Shown in pieces: positions 1 to 10,547 of a DNA stretch of 64,000 nt. The stretch is taken from contig NC_057765.1 of the NCBI RefSeq assembly GCF_010389155.1, forward strand, positions 21,578,980 through 21,642,979, read 5' to 3'. The DNA comes from Erigeron canadensis. Its lineage: Eukaryota > Streptophyta > Magnoliopsida > Asterales > Asteraceae. A program made the position numbers and the translations under genes. The notes under the pieces were generated by a model. That model ran no database searches, was not told the origin of the DNA, and saw nothing but the letters and a program-made list of their open reading frames with translations. Every line of letters starts with the position of its first letter. Within the stretch, counting starts at the first letter, position 1.

Positions 1-972
1 GAAGAGGGACTCGAATGGAACAATTTTTGGGTTGTACTTATACTTCTGATTCCAAATTAAGACAATTTTAACTCATATATAATTTTAACACATATGTTCC
101 AAGATTCCTTGATTGCATCGATGTAACTCATCCTATCTAACACAATTTGATGTGCTATGATATTGTATATAGCGATATGGAAGCAAAGATGTAATTATTA
201 TTATGCTAATTTTTAGTTGATGTAAAACATTCATATATTTTTCATATCACGATAATGGTTGTTTGTCACAATATTTCCTATGAGCTCATTCATATGATTC
301 ACTATAAACAATAAAAACCCCATTCTTCAACCTTAATTATATATCATCAAGTGTATAGTTATACTTCATAACATAAGGTTAATTTAAACCATAATTCAAT
401 ACAATATTATTTGTTATTAATTATTTGTAAGAAAATCATATACGGAAAATAAGTTATAATGGAACATAGATCATAATATTACTTGACACAAATTTAACGA
501 CTGTAGATATAAATGCTAACAGTTATTAAAAAAATCAAATATTAAAAAAGTTATAAAATGGATCGACATAGCTTTTTGAAACAATCATTCTTTGTTAACA
601 AATCTAGATAACGTTTTTCTTTTAATAATACTAATCTGTAAGAAGATTTATAAGAAAATCAAAAGAAAATTAAAAGAATGATAGACTATGATGTGGATCA
701 AAAAGGGTATTATAAAAATTAGACATATTAAAGGGTATCCAAAAAGTTAAAAATATTAATTTTGATGTGATTAGTAGAATATTAATTAATAATATGTATT
801 GTTGGAACATTTTATTCATAGTTGAATGACTAAAAGAGTATTTGATTAAAGATTGAATCAATGATGATGTCATCATTTTGATCTAAGGGTGGAAAATTAA
901 GAAAGAAATTTAATAAAGGGTCTAGATTACTTTATTTTTGAATTAAGGGTTCTCTTTTAGTATATATTAAAG

Positions 973-1004
<32 letters not shown>

Positions 1005-1298
1005 GATAAAATGAGAACCAATAAATTGTCGAGAACTGCGAGAATCATTTTTCACCTTTTAGATTAAATAGATCAATGGCTAAGATAAATTGATGGCATT
1101 TATGTAAATATTTTAAAAAGAATTAATTTACAAATAATTTAAAGCATAATAGGAATATTGAAAAAAGGAAAAGAAAATGTTTCAAATGGTGTACATTTTT
1201 TCAAATGGCCCATTAGCCCAACCCGAATCTAAAGAAAATGTTTTCCAAATTCATATGCTAGTTGTAAATCTGAAAACCATTTGTCTCTTTTACATTTT
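1..1298. other. AT-rich intergenic DNA, no gene seen
   Basis: Both strands carry frequent stops and no recognisable protein. The only structured part is an (AT)n run at about 972-998. I see no RNA gene or transposon terminus I can support here. Confidence 0.6.
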
Positions 1299-1300
1299 TA

Positions 1301-1524
1301 GAGGGTGTTTGGGAATACGTTTTGAATTGATTATCTGATTATTACGTTCGTAAAACGCAGATAATCTGAAAAAAGTGTTTGTGTAAAAAAAGTAATTATC
1401 TGCTATGAAAACGCAGTTTTAAAGAAGCATGTACCTACCTGCTTTTTCAAAACGCAGTTTTGAAAACGCATAATCTATTTTGATAACACAAAATCTGTTT
1501 TGCAATCTCAATAACAAACACCCC
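1301..1524. mobile_element. Tourist-like (PIF/Harbinger) MITE
   Basis: The left end begins GAGGGTGTTTG and the right end finishes CAAACACCCC, which pair as terminal inverted repeats. A TTA trinucleotide flanks both sides (1298-1300 and 1525-1527), the 3 bp target duplication typical of PIF/Harbinger elements. The 224 bp body has no coding capacity and contains several AACGCAGTTTT and AGATAATCTG sub-repeats. The family assignment rests on TIR form and TSD length. Confidence 0.65.
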
Positions 1525-1659
1525 TTAGTGTTTGATTTTTAGGTATACATGTTGAAGATAACTATATGGTATATGCATGGGTTGTCAAATTAGATTGTTT
1601 TTTTTTTTTTTAAATTAATATAATTAATTAGACCGAAATGTCTAACTAGAGTTCTTTGT

Positions 1660-1989
1660 ATATATAGAGTTCCATGCAACTATGGAACAACAAAGATTGC
1701 TTTCAAGATTGACAAGAGTACAAGCCCTTCCTGGTTTTCAACCGTGATAACTTATACTGATAAAGATGGTGGACTTAAGGCAGTGGAGATAGCATGGACT
1801 GGCTCGGATCGATTTATTCCAATGAGAAATCTTTGGGGTGCTGTTTGGGTAGTCGATACAAACCCATCGACCCACGGTCCATTCTCGTTCAGGCTTACTT
1901 CTCCAACAAACAGCGTTGTTTTTGCTTATAATGCTGTTCCAATGGATTTTAAAGTTGGTCATACTTATTTCTCGCATGTTAACTTTTAG
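1660..1989 (+). pseudogene. beta-expansin C-terminal domain fragment
   Basis: The frame running into the stop at 1987-1989 encodes the C-terminal cellulose-binding-like (CBM63) half of a beta-expansin, a wall-loosening secreted protein. It begins RVPCNYG, passes through ITYTDKDGGLKAVEI and MRNLWGAVW, and closes with PFSFRLTS and the VNF terminus, all family hallmarks. The N-terminal signal peptide and double-psi beta-barrel (GH45-like) domain are absent from the 1.6 kb upstream, which holds a MITE and AT-rich DNA. No stop interrupts the roughly 108 residues kept. It is either a 5'-truncated gene relic or a terminal exon whose upstream exons lie beyond the window; a fragment is more likely. 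Confidence 0.7.
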
Positions 1990-2508
1990 TTTCGAATGAG
2001 GCCGGACACGAATAGGGGCCAGATATATATAGAACAGAATTAATACTCGTGGAGTATGTTCAACTATATATGGTGTCGTCTAGAGATTATGTTAATCCCC
2101 TTTGGAAGATATAACTCATTGTCCTTTCTACTCCCATGATTTATTGAGAATTATTTAATACATATGCATATTTTATAGCTGTATTATGTCAGTTTTTTGA
2201 TTAGTTTGAAGGTTAATTTCATGATATAAATCATATAATACGAAAGAAAATAAGAAAATTTTGGATTACAAGTATGTATTAAAAAGAAGAATTCAAAGCA
2301 CGCGTATGGTAAAGCGATGGATATGGACTACTTTTTAAAATGGATATATCCGGAAATCTCAATTCCAAAATATGCCAAAGGAACAAATTAAAGCCCGGAG
2401 TCGTGAATATATGAAGATAGCACAAGAGAGGAAAGATAAATTGGGGATGAGAAGAAAAAAAGTACCAGGGGACGCTTTACAACCGCCCAATCTTGTATTT
2501 TCGACGGA
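1990..2508. other. non-coding stretch downstream of the expansin fragment
   Basis: The sequence is AT-rich to about 2270, then a mixed stretch with lysine/arginine-rich reading frames. The longest frame, running to 2698, resembles no family I know and depends on the inverted repeat that follows, so I do not call it a gene. Confidence 0.5.
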
Positions 2509-2935
2509 ACAAATCAAGCATCTTCCTCCTCCTTCCTTCTTCTTCGGCGAGACAACTGCCGCCACCAACATCATCTCCGAGCACTCCAACCACGGCGCCG
2601 GCGCCTGCAGCAAGGGCGGAGCCAGTACTATATCAAACCGCCACCATCACTTCATCACCGTCAATCATTTCTATACGATTCTCATATGCGTCTGGTGACA
2701 ACCATTTAAGAACGGACGAGGGAAACGCCCTTATGGATCCACTGGAAAACGAAACTGAGGATTGCCGGAGATGTCGCCAGAGGTGGTAGCAGCGGTTTTC
2801 TTGTTGAAGAAGAAGGAAGGAGGAGGTGGTGACGGTCGCCAGAGAAGGAGGTGGTGGCGGCGTTCGTCGTCTTGCCGGAAAAGAAGGAAGAAGGAGGAGG
2901 AAGATGCTTGGTCTGAGCCTTGATCGGATGATCGA
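2509..2935. repeat. imperfect inverted repeat of a GC-richer module
   Basis: A block with AAGCATCTTCCTCCTCCTTC followed by CTTCTTC and GCCGCCACCA at about 2515-2575 recurs in reverse complement at about 2850-2930. A further CTCCTTCCTTCTTCTTC copy lies on the minus strand near 2805-2825. Arms of about 60-90 bp flank a ~250 bp centre. Base composition is clearly richer in G+C than the surroundings. It may be part of an unrecognised transposon. Confidence 0.5.
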
Positions 2936-2994
2936 GATTGATCCCCTTTACTGTTTTGATTGCTTGTTCTTTATTCAACCCTCCCTTGGCACGT

Positions 2995-2997
<3 letters not shown>

Positions 2998-3038
<41 letters not shown>

Positions 3039-3047
3039 ATATATATA
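2998..3047. repeat. (TA)n microsatellite, Helitron target
   Basis: An almost pure TA dinucleotide run abuts the Helitron 3' terminus at 3048. Another TA run lies immediately beyond the proposed 5' terminus at 8316-8331. Both sides of the element being TA repeat suggests a single original microsatellite was split by insertion. Confidence 0.8.
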
Positions 3048-3799
3048 CTAGATGGGTACCCGCACGTTGCAGCGGTACCTCTAAAATGCCGACAGTTAAC
3101 AACGTGCGAGATACCTTGACGGTGATTAGTTACAACATAATACTCATCTTCGTGTAGTTCATCCACCGTTTCGTGATATATTATAGTTTATTTATCTTCT
3201 CGTGAGCTCATTACATGACTTACTTTCAAAGTTTATAAATCACAATCTAAACTCACGTAGGTGATGTCTACCGTCAAGGAAAAAAAGAGACTTCCAAATA
3301 AAATGGATCCTCTAAACTTCACAAATATTTCAAACATTCATCATGTTATATATATTTTATTGAAGGAAATAAGTAAATAAATAAATAGTTCAAAGTAAAA
3401 ATGGATGGCTTTAGCAATATGTGAACTTATGGAGTTATAACTCACCCGCAACTCAAGAGAGTTGAGTTAGTAGTTTAGAGTTGAGATGCAAGTGTAGAAA
3501 TTGAAGTTCTTATGAGATAATGAAGTTAATTCCATATTGAGTCATATCAAGTGTTTGATGATATTCATTACACTATAGCCTGGGAATAAAATTTCAATAT
3601 GTATTTCCACTTTTCAACTCAAATAAAAGATCAATACTTTTATGAAACAGAATTTTTACATGCTTATCAATTTGAAAGATCACTTATAGTTGTAAAAGAG
3701 GCTACCTCTGTTTACCTCTATTAGACAACATTTGCATCATTGTACATAAAGGAATTTTACACTCAAGCAATATAGAAACAGAGCAAGCATATCACTTGT

Positions 3800-3972
3800 A
3801 TGTAATTTCTACCTTGACGACCCATGCTGAAATTCGGGTTTGCTACACCAATTATATGTGCCCACCATAGAGCCTGCTTGTCCACATGAGGATTCCAATC
3901 TGGCTCATAAAATATAACCTGCATTTCGTATCGGCCTAAATGAGTAGATATGACCACCGGCCAATATATTAT
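3800..3972 (-). pseudogene. Snf2-family chromatin-remodelling helicase fragment (ALC1/CHR10-like)
   Basis: The minus-strand frame contains VVISTH followed by VIFYEPDWNPHVDKQAL and AHIIG. This matches the Snf2 helicase C-terminal lobe, where motifs V and VI read roughly ST-AGG, then DWNP--D-QA--RAHRIGQ. The YE-DWNP-VDKQAL form is closest to my recollection of the ALC1/CHR10 subfamily. The conserved arginines of motif VI are lost and several residues between motifs V and VI are missing, so it cannot be functional. It looks like one captured exon inside the Helitron. No other helicase motif is evident nearby. Confidence 0.6.
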
Positions 3973-3975
3973 CAA

Positions 3976-6360
3976 AAATCTATAGAGAACAAAATACTTA
4001 AAATGTATCGAGAAAAAAACAATAAGGTGAACCTTTCACTATAGGCCTATAGCTTGTTATAAAGTATGGTGCATATATAATTATGATATACATGTTCTAC
4101 CTTTACCTTTTATGGTAGCAAAAACAAAGCATTTTGGCCAAAACATGCACTGACCCGTTACCAAATCAACTCATATTTCACTTAGACAAACTGAAAGATA
4201 TTGAACATTTAATCTTTCAGTTTCACCACATCGACAAATTTCACAAGTTACCCTGAATTTATAACCTTGCCCAACACACAAATATCTTATAAAAAGAACC
4301 CCTAAAAGTAAGTAGCTTATCGTTGAAATGGTATCACCATACTTTATGCCTCATTGTTAGGAGGTCAAGCAGATAAAATCTATATAGCCTAAAGGGAATA
4401 TGTCGAGCTCTATAGCGGTTATAACATATGGAGTAAAACTAATAATACCTTTAATACACCAAGGTCCAAACATTATTTTCCCTACTTATTCTGCCTAACA
4501 AATACACTCCATGACAAAATAAGATTTGGTTAATAATATTTATAGCAACTTGGCCTTAAGCACAACTAAACCAATCATATTTAACAGATTAAATAGATTT
4601 TTTGTCCCATAAGGCATGACCACTATTTCTATTAGTTACATTGTTTCAGAGAAGCCACCATGTATGTATCATATCTGCTAAGTAATTCACTTTAGAAGGT
4701 ATAAATAGAGGAATAATGTTTGTTTCAAAACCGGAAACATAAGTACCAGAAATAACAAAGACCTTTGCTTCGTCTCTGGATGAAACCGCTTTGTTACACG
4801 ACATTTAGGTCGACCAATCTTGACTGCACAACCATTACATATAATGTTAGTTCCATTTAGTTGACATATAAGCAACATGTAAAAGAATGATAAGTGACAT
4901 CCAAATAACAATATTATCAGAGTTTATAATAACCAATTGTAGTTCATGCATATATCAATCCAAAAAATACATAGATCATGGTAGTTGCCATCTATATATC
5001 TATCCTAAAAACAATAAATGAAACACAAATATACCTGACTCCCAATATTGTACAAAAGTATACAATAGCCCGATTTCCATAACGTTAATTGCATCCTTAT
5101 AATGAGAAACAATATAACAACATGTAGCCCACCATTCTTTCAAATGCTTGAGGTTGTATGATAATGACTGGTAGTGAAGAAGAATCAATAGTGTTTTCAT
5201 TCCCACTAAGGCACCAAATAAAGTATAACCCTGATGTAATCTGCACCCAATAAATTCTCATTAATCGTTAACTTCTTTATAGAATTATAGGAGAGATTTT
5301 CAAAATATCATTAAGATTTATACAACTATATTATTACTTAGCGGGAAGAACGATCATGTAAAGCTATGTAATTATGTATCTAATTATTAAAAAAGTCAAA
5401 AACATCACCCCATGAGCCCTGTTTTCAATGTCCCCGTCCGTAGAGGTACTTGGGTTGAGCTTTGCCATTATGACTCTCGTTATAATGAACTATTAGAATA
5501 TCCCGTATCTGCGTGTGCAACAATAGCAATGAAGCATACACCCAATAACACCACCACTTTTTAAAAACCCAACTGACGCTGCATACATATCACTGAAACA
5601 AATTAAAACTATAATCTAGCATTAACAAAAGAAATCAAAATGCAATCAAGCAAAGAAGAAATAGAAGGTGAAATAACTGAAACGGTGACGTTTCATCTCA
5701 TTAAAACCTTGGAATGGCACACATTAGGGATACAACCATGCAATGCAACAGATTGAGATTTTCATAGGGACACCATGTTTATATTGATTCCCAATAATGG
5801 TTAGGCAAGGCATAACTAAAGAAGATATGATATGTTGGCTTTTAATAATCAAATAAAGGAGGCGACATGTAACCTTGAATTCTAGATTTCAATAAGCAAC
5901 ATTTGTCCTAAGATAATTAATCAAGAAAAACATTTGAAAATTAAATGTACCAAAACCAAGAGTTGAAATAACCTCATCGATTTGTCTTAAGATAATAACA
6001 TTTCACACAGAATATTCAAACATGTAAAAAAATTTCAAAAGAAAGAAAAATCACCAGTAAAGCTTGTATTAGGAACTTTGAAATAGTTAACAAAATTAGA
6101 AGATTATGAAGAAAGACGAATCACCAGTAAAGGGGGAAAGCGGTGGTGATGGACGACGAATATGGTCTTGATAGCGGTGGCGATCATGGTCTTGCTAGCG
6201 GTGGTGGAGATGGAAGGTCGTGGTGATGGAGGGCGGTGGGTGGATAGTGTGAAATATGTGTCTTTGTGTGTGTTATGGTTTAGCAGAAAGGAGCGTGTAG
6301 GGTAGGGGTATTTTTGGGATAATGCAAAATTACTTAATGTCTTAAACCCAAAATGCTTTA
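3976..6360 (-). other. Helitron interior, exon-like scraps, no gene called
   Basis: Short open minus-strand stretches at about 4690-4911 and 5000-5206 end at plausible splice-donor sequences and may be captured exons, but I recognise no family in them. From about 6120 to 6300 the minus strand is rich in CACCACCGCC-type triplets. That module recurs in other Helitron-like copies in this window (38.4, 45.4, 48.1 and 63.7 kb). Confidence 0.4.
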
Positions 6361-6363
6361 TAA

Positions 6364-8301
6364 GACCGGTCCTTATAGGAGCTTCGTCCGGCGTCTACTA
6401 GGAGCCAGACGCGTCCGACGCTATTAGCACGGAGTGCGTCTGGCTCGGCGTCTGGTGCGTGCGTCTGAAATCGAACACAGTCGAACGTCTGGTGTGGGGC
6501 CCGAGTTGCAATTGCAGCCAAAATAAAAAAAAAACAAACTTTTTTTTTGAATTTTGTAAACTACTAGCCGTTGCTAGCCCGCTCCCCTTCTTTTTAAATT
6601 TTTTTTATATTTTTTTCCTCTATTTAAACACCACCATTCCACTACCATTTCATCACTACTTCAAACTTCATCAATCAAAAACACATCTTTCTCTCAACAT
6701 TTCACACTTCATCAATCAAAATGCTTAGGAGAAATAAGAATCTTGCAAACCAAAACCAAAACCCTGGCCCATCCCAAAATATACTAGATGAATTTGATGC
6801 GCTGCTAGGTTTGGGATCCGTTCCACCAGTAGGATCTCCCCCTCCATGTCGTCGTCTAATATGGGGGGGGGGGGGGGCTCTAGCAACTTAGGTCCAATAA
6901 ACCAATCATTTACGAGTTTATTAGGTACACCCATGTTTAACGAACAGCTTCAAGCGTTCATGTTGATGCAACAATTTAACCAATTTCAGGCTGCTGGTTC
7001 GTCCTACCAGAGGCCTATAGGTGAGACTTCCTCACAACCGGCACGAACTAGTGTCGCATCTGCAGAGGAAGAAGAAGAAGAAGTTGAAGAAGTTCCTGCA
7101 CCGCCCAGACGAGTGACAAAGAAAGGGGTGGCTATAGCTGAGAAGGCGAAGTGGAAAATAGAGGAATGTGTTTTGTTGTCCATGGCATAGACACATGCTT
7201 CACAAGACTCCCAAGTTGGTATTAGCCAAGACGAGGGTATGTTTTGGCGTAAAGTGGTCGAATGGTACAACCAAAACCCCCCTTATGGAGAACGAAACAA
7301 AAGCCAGTTACAAGGAAGTGGAACAAGATCAAAAGTACCACTAAGAAATTTGGATCAATTATGAAGAGGCTGCAAGAACAGGGAAGGCAGAGCGGTGCAG
7401 ATGAGAAGCAAGTGTACAACGAAGCTCACCTTCAGTACTTGGCGGTTTATGGACCGCCCAAGTATCAGTTTGAGCCGTGTTATGATGTGCTGAAAGACTG
7501 TCCCGCCTTTTGGCAAGATCATAGTGTTCCCAGAAGAGGCGTGAATGATTTTGTTGATTTGGGTGATTTTGTTGATTTGGGGCAGTCGAGTGGAAACCCG
7601 GATGTGGCTCAAGACCGGTTGTTTGGAGACGACCCAATTCGTAGACCACCAGGTCGTAATGTTAGCCGGAAAATGTCAAGTGGTTCGGATGCCACTTCTA
7701 GCCGTGGTGGATCAAGTGGGTCAGAACAGGCCTTGCACACCCTTGATCGAATGCTCCTGTTGCAAGAAGAGCAGGCCAGAAAAATTGATGAGGATAGGAG
7801 GAAGGTGGAGGAGGAACGTCAGCTGAGAGCGGATGAGCGCTTCCGCAAGAAGGTCAGGGTGGCTTTCGCACTTTTGCAGCAGCCAATCCCTACCGGCATA
7901 GATGAAGACGAGCTGGAGCAAATACGGGCTACGCGCAAAAACCTCATCGAGAAGTACGGGCCGTATTTTAAGGATATCTAGTTTTACTTTGTATTTTTAA
8001 TTCAATGTGTTTTAATTCTTAGGTTTATGTGTTTAATGTTTGTTTCCAGAATTTTCATTGTCTAATGTTTTTTTTTTTAATCCGTGTAATGTGTTTTTTA
8101 ATAATAAAATGTGTTTTAATTTTAATAAAATGACTTTGTTTAGTTTTGTGAAAAATGAAAATGAAATAATATAATAGTGGATGAATTGTGTTAGATATGG
8201 GTAAGAAGTGGGGGTTATAAGTAGGGGTGTGTCTAGAGGAGAGAGAAACTGATTAATAGTGTTAGACGTGGGTTAGACGCCGTTCCTTATAAGGACGGGC
8301 C
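6364..8301 (+). mobile_element. PIF/Harbinger-type element carrying only ORF1
   Basis: The left end GACCGGTCCTTATAGGA (6364-6380) and the reverse complement of the right end, GGCCCGTCCTTATAAGG (8285-8301), agree at 13 of 17 positions. A TAA trinucleotide flanks both sides (6361-6363 and 8302-8304). TIR form and the 3 bp TSD fit PIF/Harbinger. Only a Myb/SANT-like ORF1 lies inside, with no DDE transposase, so the copy depends on a partner for movement. It sits inside the Helitron and is therefore the younger insertion. Confidence 0.75.
6721..7981 (+). pseudogene. Harbinger ORF1-type Myb/SANT-like protein, broken
   Basis: The segments together resemble the plant family often annotated as glutathione S-transferase T3-like or NAM-associated, which is the DNA-binding ORF1 product of PIF/Harbinger transposons. 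The Asn/Gln-rich N-terminus starts at 6721. The trihelix/SANT region runs from KWKIEECVLLSMA through FWRKVVEWYN to KFGSIMKRLQEQGRQSG and YFKDI closes the protein after an acidic/basic coiled coil (LLQEEQARKIDEDRRKVEEE). Three lesions break it: a frame change around the C-run/15-G run (6836-6877), a TAG at about 7187 where the family has tryptophan, and a one-base frameshift near 7311 just before the KWNKIK motif. The last frame stays open for 239 codons. Confidence 0.8.
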
Positions 8302-8429
8302 TAAGGGTTTATAGATATATATATATATATAAATCCTAAATAGATAAAGGAATTCGTAGGCAAGGTTAATTTCAGGATGGACATGAAGTGATGTTTAAAG
8401 TATTGCTTAATTTGGAAGTGGAACTATAC

Positions 8430-9080
8430 ACTTTTGCAAAGTTGGGGGAAATTTAGTCCAAGATTGTTTGAAAATATGACTAGACGACTAGTGTTGGGAC
8501 AGGAAATGGTCCAATTAGAAAGCCCACATAGCACACAAGTCCATTCCATCATCAGCGAGCTCAATAGGCACACAAGCACGTCTTTGTGTGGTACTGTGGT
8601 GTTTGGAAAGGATCGTGCAAATGCAACAGCTGCTCAAACAGCTGTTGATATTGTAGCAGAAATGGACAATGAATAAGAAGAAAGTCATGAAGGATGAACT
8701 ATAATTACTGACCACTAAACAATACTTCTTATACTCGTCCTCCTTTAACAAAAGAGTCTAGCATTCTCCGAAAGAGAAAAAGAAGCAATACATGGGAACC
8801 TCTAGTTAACAGCCTCAAAGATTCAGCTGACATAGTAGGTTCCAAGATAGAGGAAGCAACAAAAAGTTTAACAACATTGTTAGGAATCGATAAGGATCGT
8901 GAGGAGCTTTGTAAAAAGCTTCACGCGAAGATGAAAAAAGTAGATAGCTTGAGTTCCCGTGAATAAAACAAAGTTGTGCGCATGCTTTCACGGGATGAGG
9001 ACTTGATTGTGATCTTTTACACGGTTCATGATGAAGACAAACATGCATGGGTACAAGACGTGCTTAACAATGATGTTTGA
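8430..9080 (+). pseudogene. Myb/SANT-like transposon ORF, decayed
   Basis: Near 8597-8676 the frame reads VFGKDRANATAAQTAVDIVAEM, matching the conserved F-GKDRATG--AQTAAD-VEEM block of plant Myb/SANT-like (Myb_DNA-bind_3) proteins, which accompany PIF/Harbinger-type transposases. A second frame from about 8770 gives VNSLKDSADIVGSKIEEATK and later an acidic tail ending HAWVQDVLNNDV. That matches the family's C-terminal helical region (positions of leucines, D-R-E and W). Several stops and frame changes separate the parts. No transposase is adjacent. The protein is not made as a unit. Confidence 0.65.
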
Positions 9081-9429
9081 CATCTTAAAGTTTTAAAAGT
9101 GTTTACTAATTTTTAATTTTAAGTAATATGCCTCTATGTGTATTTCCTAAATGCTTGTCACTTTGCGTGTTTAGATGGAATGTTTTGAGTTTGTTTTTAC
9201 ATGATGACTTTGTTGAAATATGTCTTTTGAATCTTATGAAACTTTCTTATTTAATCTTATATTAATTTGCCTTAATGTTTTTTGAGGTTACTCTAACTGT
9301 ATCTAGTGGGTATTTTTTGGTTTAATCACTTATTCAATTGCCTATAATGTTGTTGATGTTGATCCGAGTGTATTCCATGTTTAAATATTTCTTTTAGTGA
9401 TGATTGTTTATTAAAGATATGTATTTTTG

Positions 9430-9560
9430 TCATTTGCCACGAATTCCATTCCTTTCCCCCTAAATTTTACATTCCAATAACCAACCAAACATGTAGATGG
9501 AATGGTTACATATTCCATTACCATTGTCATTCCATAACCAACGTTCATTGCATTCTATCA
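9430..9560. repeat. CCATTCC-rich transposon end
   Basis: Repeated ATTCCATT/GGAATGG words together with CAACCAAAC form the subterminal pattern common at ends of plant hAT or Harbinger elements (an element end of the type GTTTGGTTG-GGAATGG). It may be the right end of the element that carried the Myb/SANT-like ORF upstream. I found no matching left end. Confidence 0.4.
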
Positions 9561-10542
9561 TTATTCCAGTCAGTCCAAAAGACCTTTACTTTATTTTCAT
9601 GTCGCATGTTCTCCTACACTTAAGATTAGTTATTCGTGTTTCCTTTTCTAATTAGTTGAGCACGTAGCATTGTTTGTTAAATTGTATTGTAAGTTTATAT
9701 TGTTATGCTATTTTCAATGGGAGCATATATTTTCATATCCTTCCTTGTCATTTCTATTTCATATTATTGAGTATGTTCGTCCTTGTTTGTAAAGGTTATT
9801 TGTTCATAGTTAATGACATATTTTTAGATATCTTTAGGATATTCATAGTACTATTGTTTTGTTTGTATATAAAATAAGAATATGCAAGGACATTTGTATG
9901 ATTGAAATCAAAATTAAATGATTTTAAAGATTTGTAAATATATGATGTGACAACTAAAGAACACCTAAGGACGTCCTTAACATTCAAGATAGTCTTAGTA
10001 TGCAGAAAAACTAAAGGAAACTTATGTCTCTCTTCTTCTCTTTTGTTCTAATTAGAGCTTGACTCTCTCTTAAGGTTATCTATCATGGAGTTTGCAAATT
10101 TTCTCCGTAAACATATCAGGAGAGTTATAAGTTGGAACTCGCCTTAACACTATTAATGACACATTATAGTCACATATTACACAAACTACATACATAAATA
10201 CATGTGAGTCGTTTAAAATGTATAATTAATTACTATTATGAAATACATAGGCTTAGAACATTTCTAGTACAACAAAACAAGTTATACCGAATATATATAG
10301 TGATCCATAGAATCAAAATCTGAGTACATGAGGTGATGATCACAAAAGTAACTGTAAATACTTCGACAAATCGATAGCAAATTGTGACTTCTTGTATCAA
10401 CCCAACAATCCAACCAATGTCCAACCAAATGTTCTACATATAAAATGTAGGTAAATTCACATATAGTATAAAAATATAATTTTACGTGTGCCACAAAATA
10501 TTTTACGTGTACAACAAATTATAGAAATTATTATACTACAAT
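9561..10542. other. AT-rich intergenic DNA, no gene seen
   Basis: Only short frames without recognisable similarity. I see no RNA gene or repeat structure. Confidence 0.5.
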
Positions 10543-10547
10543 ATCAC

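Larger units (their letters stand above)
3048..8315 (-). mobile_element. non-autonomous Helitron with captured helicase fragment
   Basis: On the minus strand the 3' end reads CTAG followed by T (CTAG at 3048-3051), preceded by a hairpin whose arms are the GGTACC-containing blocks at about 3055-3080. The proposed 5' end is TCTATAAACCC starting at 8315, preceded by A. TC at the 5' end, CTAG after a GC-rich hairpin, and insertion between A and T are the defining Helitron features. No Rep/helicase transposase is present, so it is non-autonomous. It holds a Snf2-family gene fragment near 3.8-4.0 kb and is interrupted by a PIF/Harbinger element at 6364-8301, leaving about 3.3 kb of its own sequence. 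The 3' end is well supported; the 5' end is inferred. Confidence 0.6.

Noticed and set aside
1000..1660. Upstream exons for the beta-expansin fragment
   Set aside because: Translation in all frames shows no signal peptide or GH45-like motifs. The interval is occupied by a MITE and AT-rich DNA.
2372..2978. Overlapping open frames on both strands as small genes
   Set aside because: They run through an inverted, low-complexity CTT/GCC-rich repeat and match no family. Mirror-image frames are what an inverted repeat produces.
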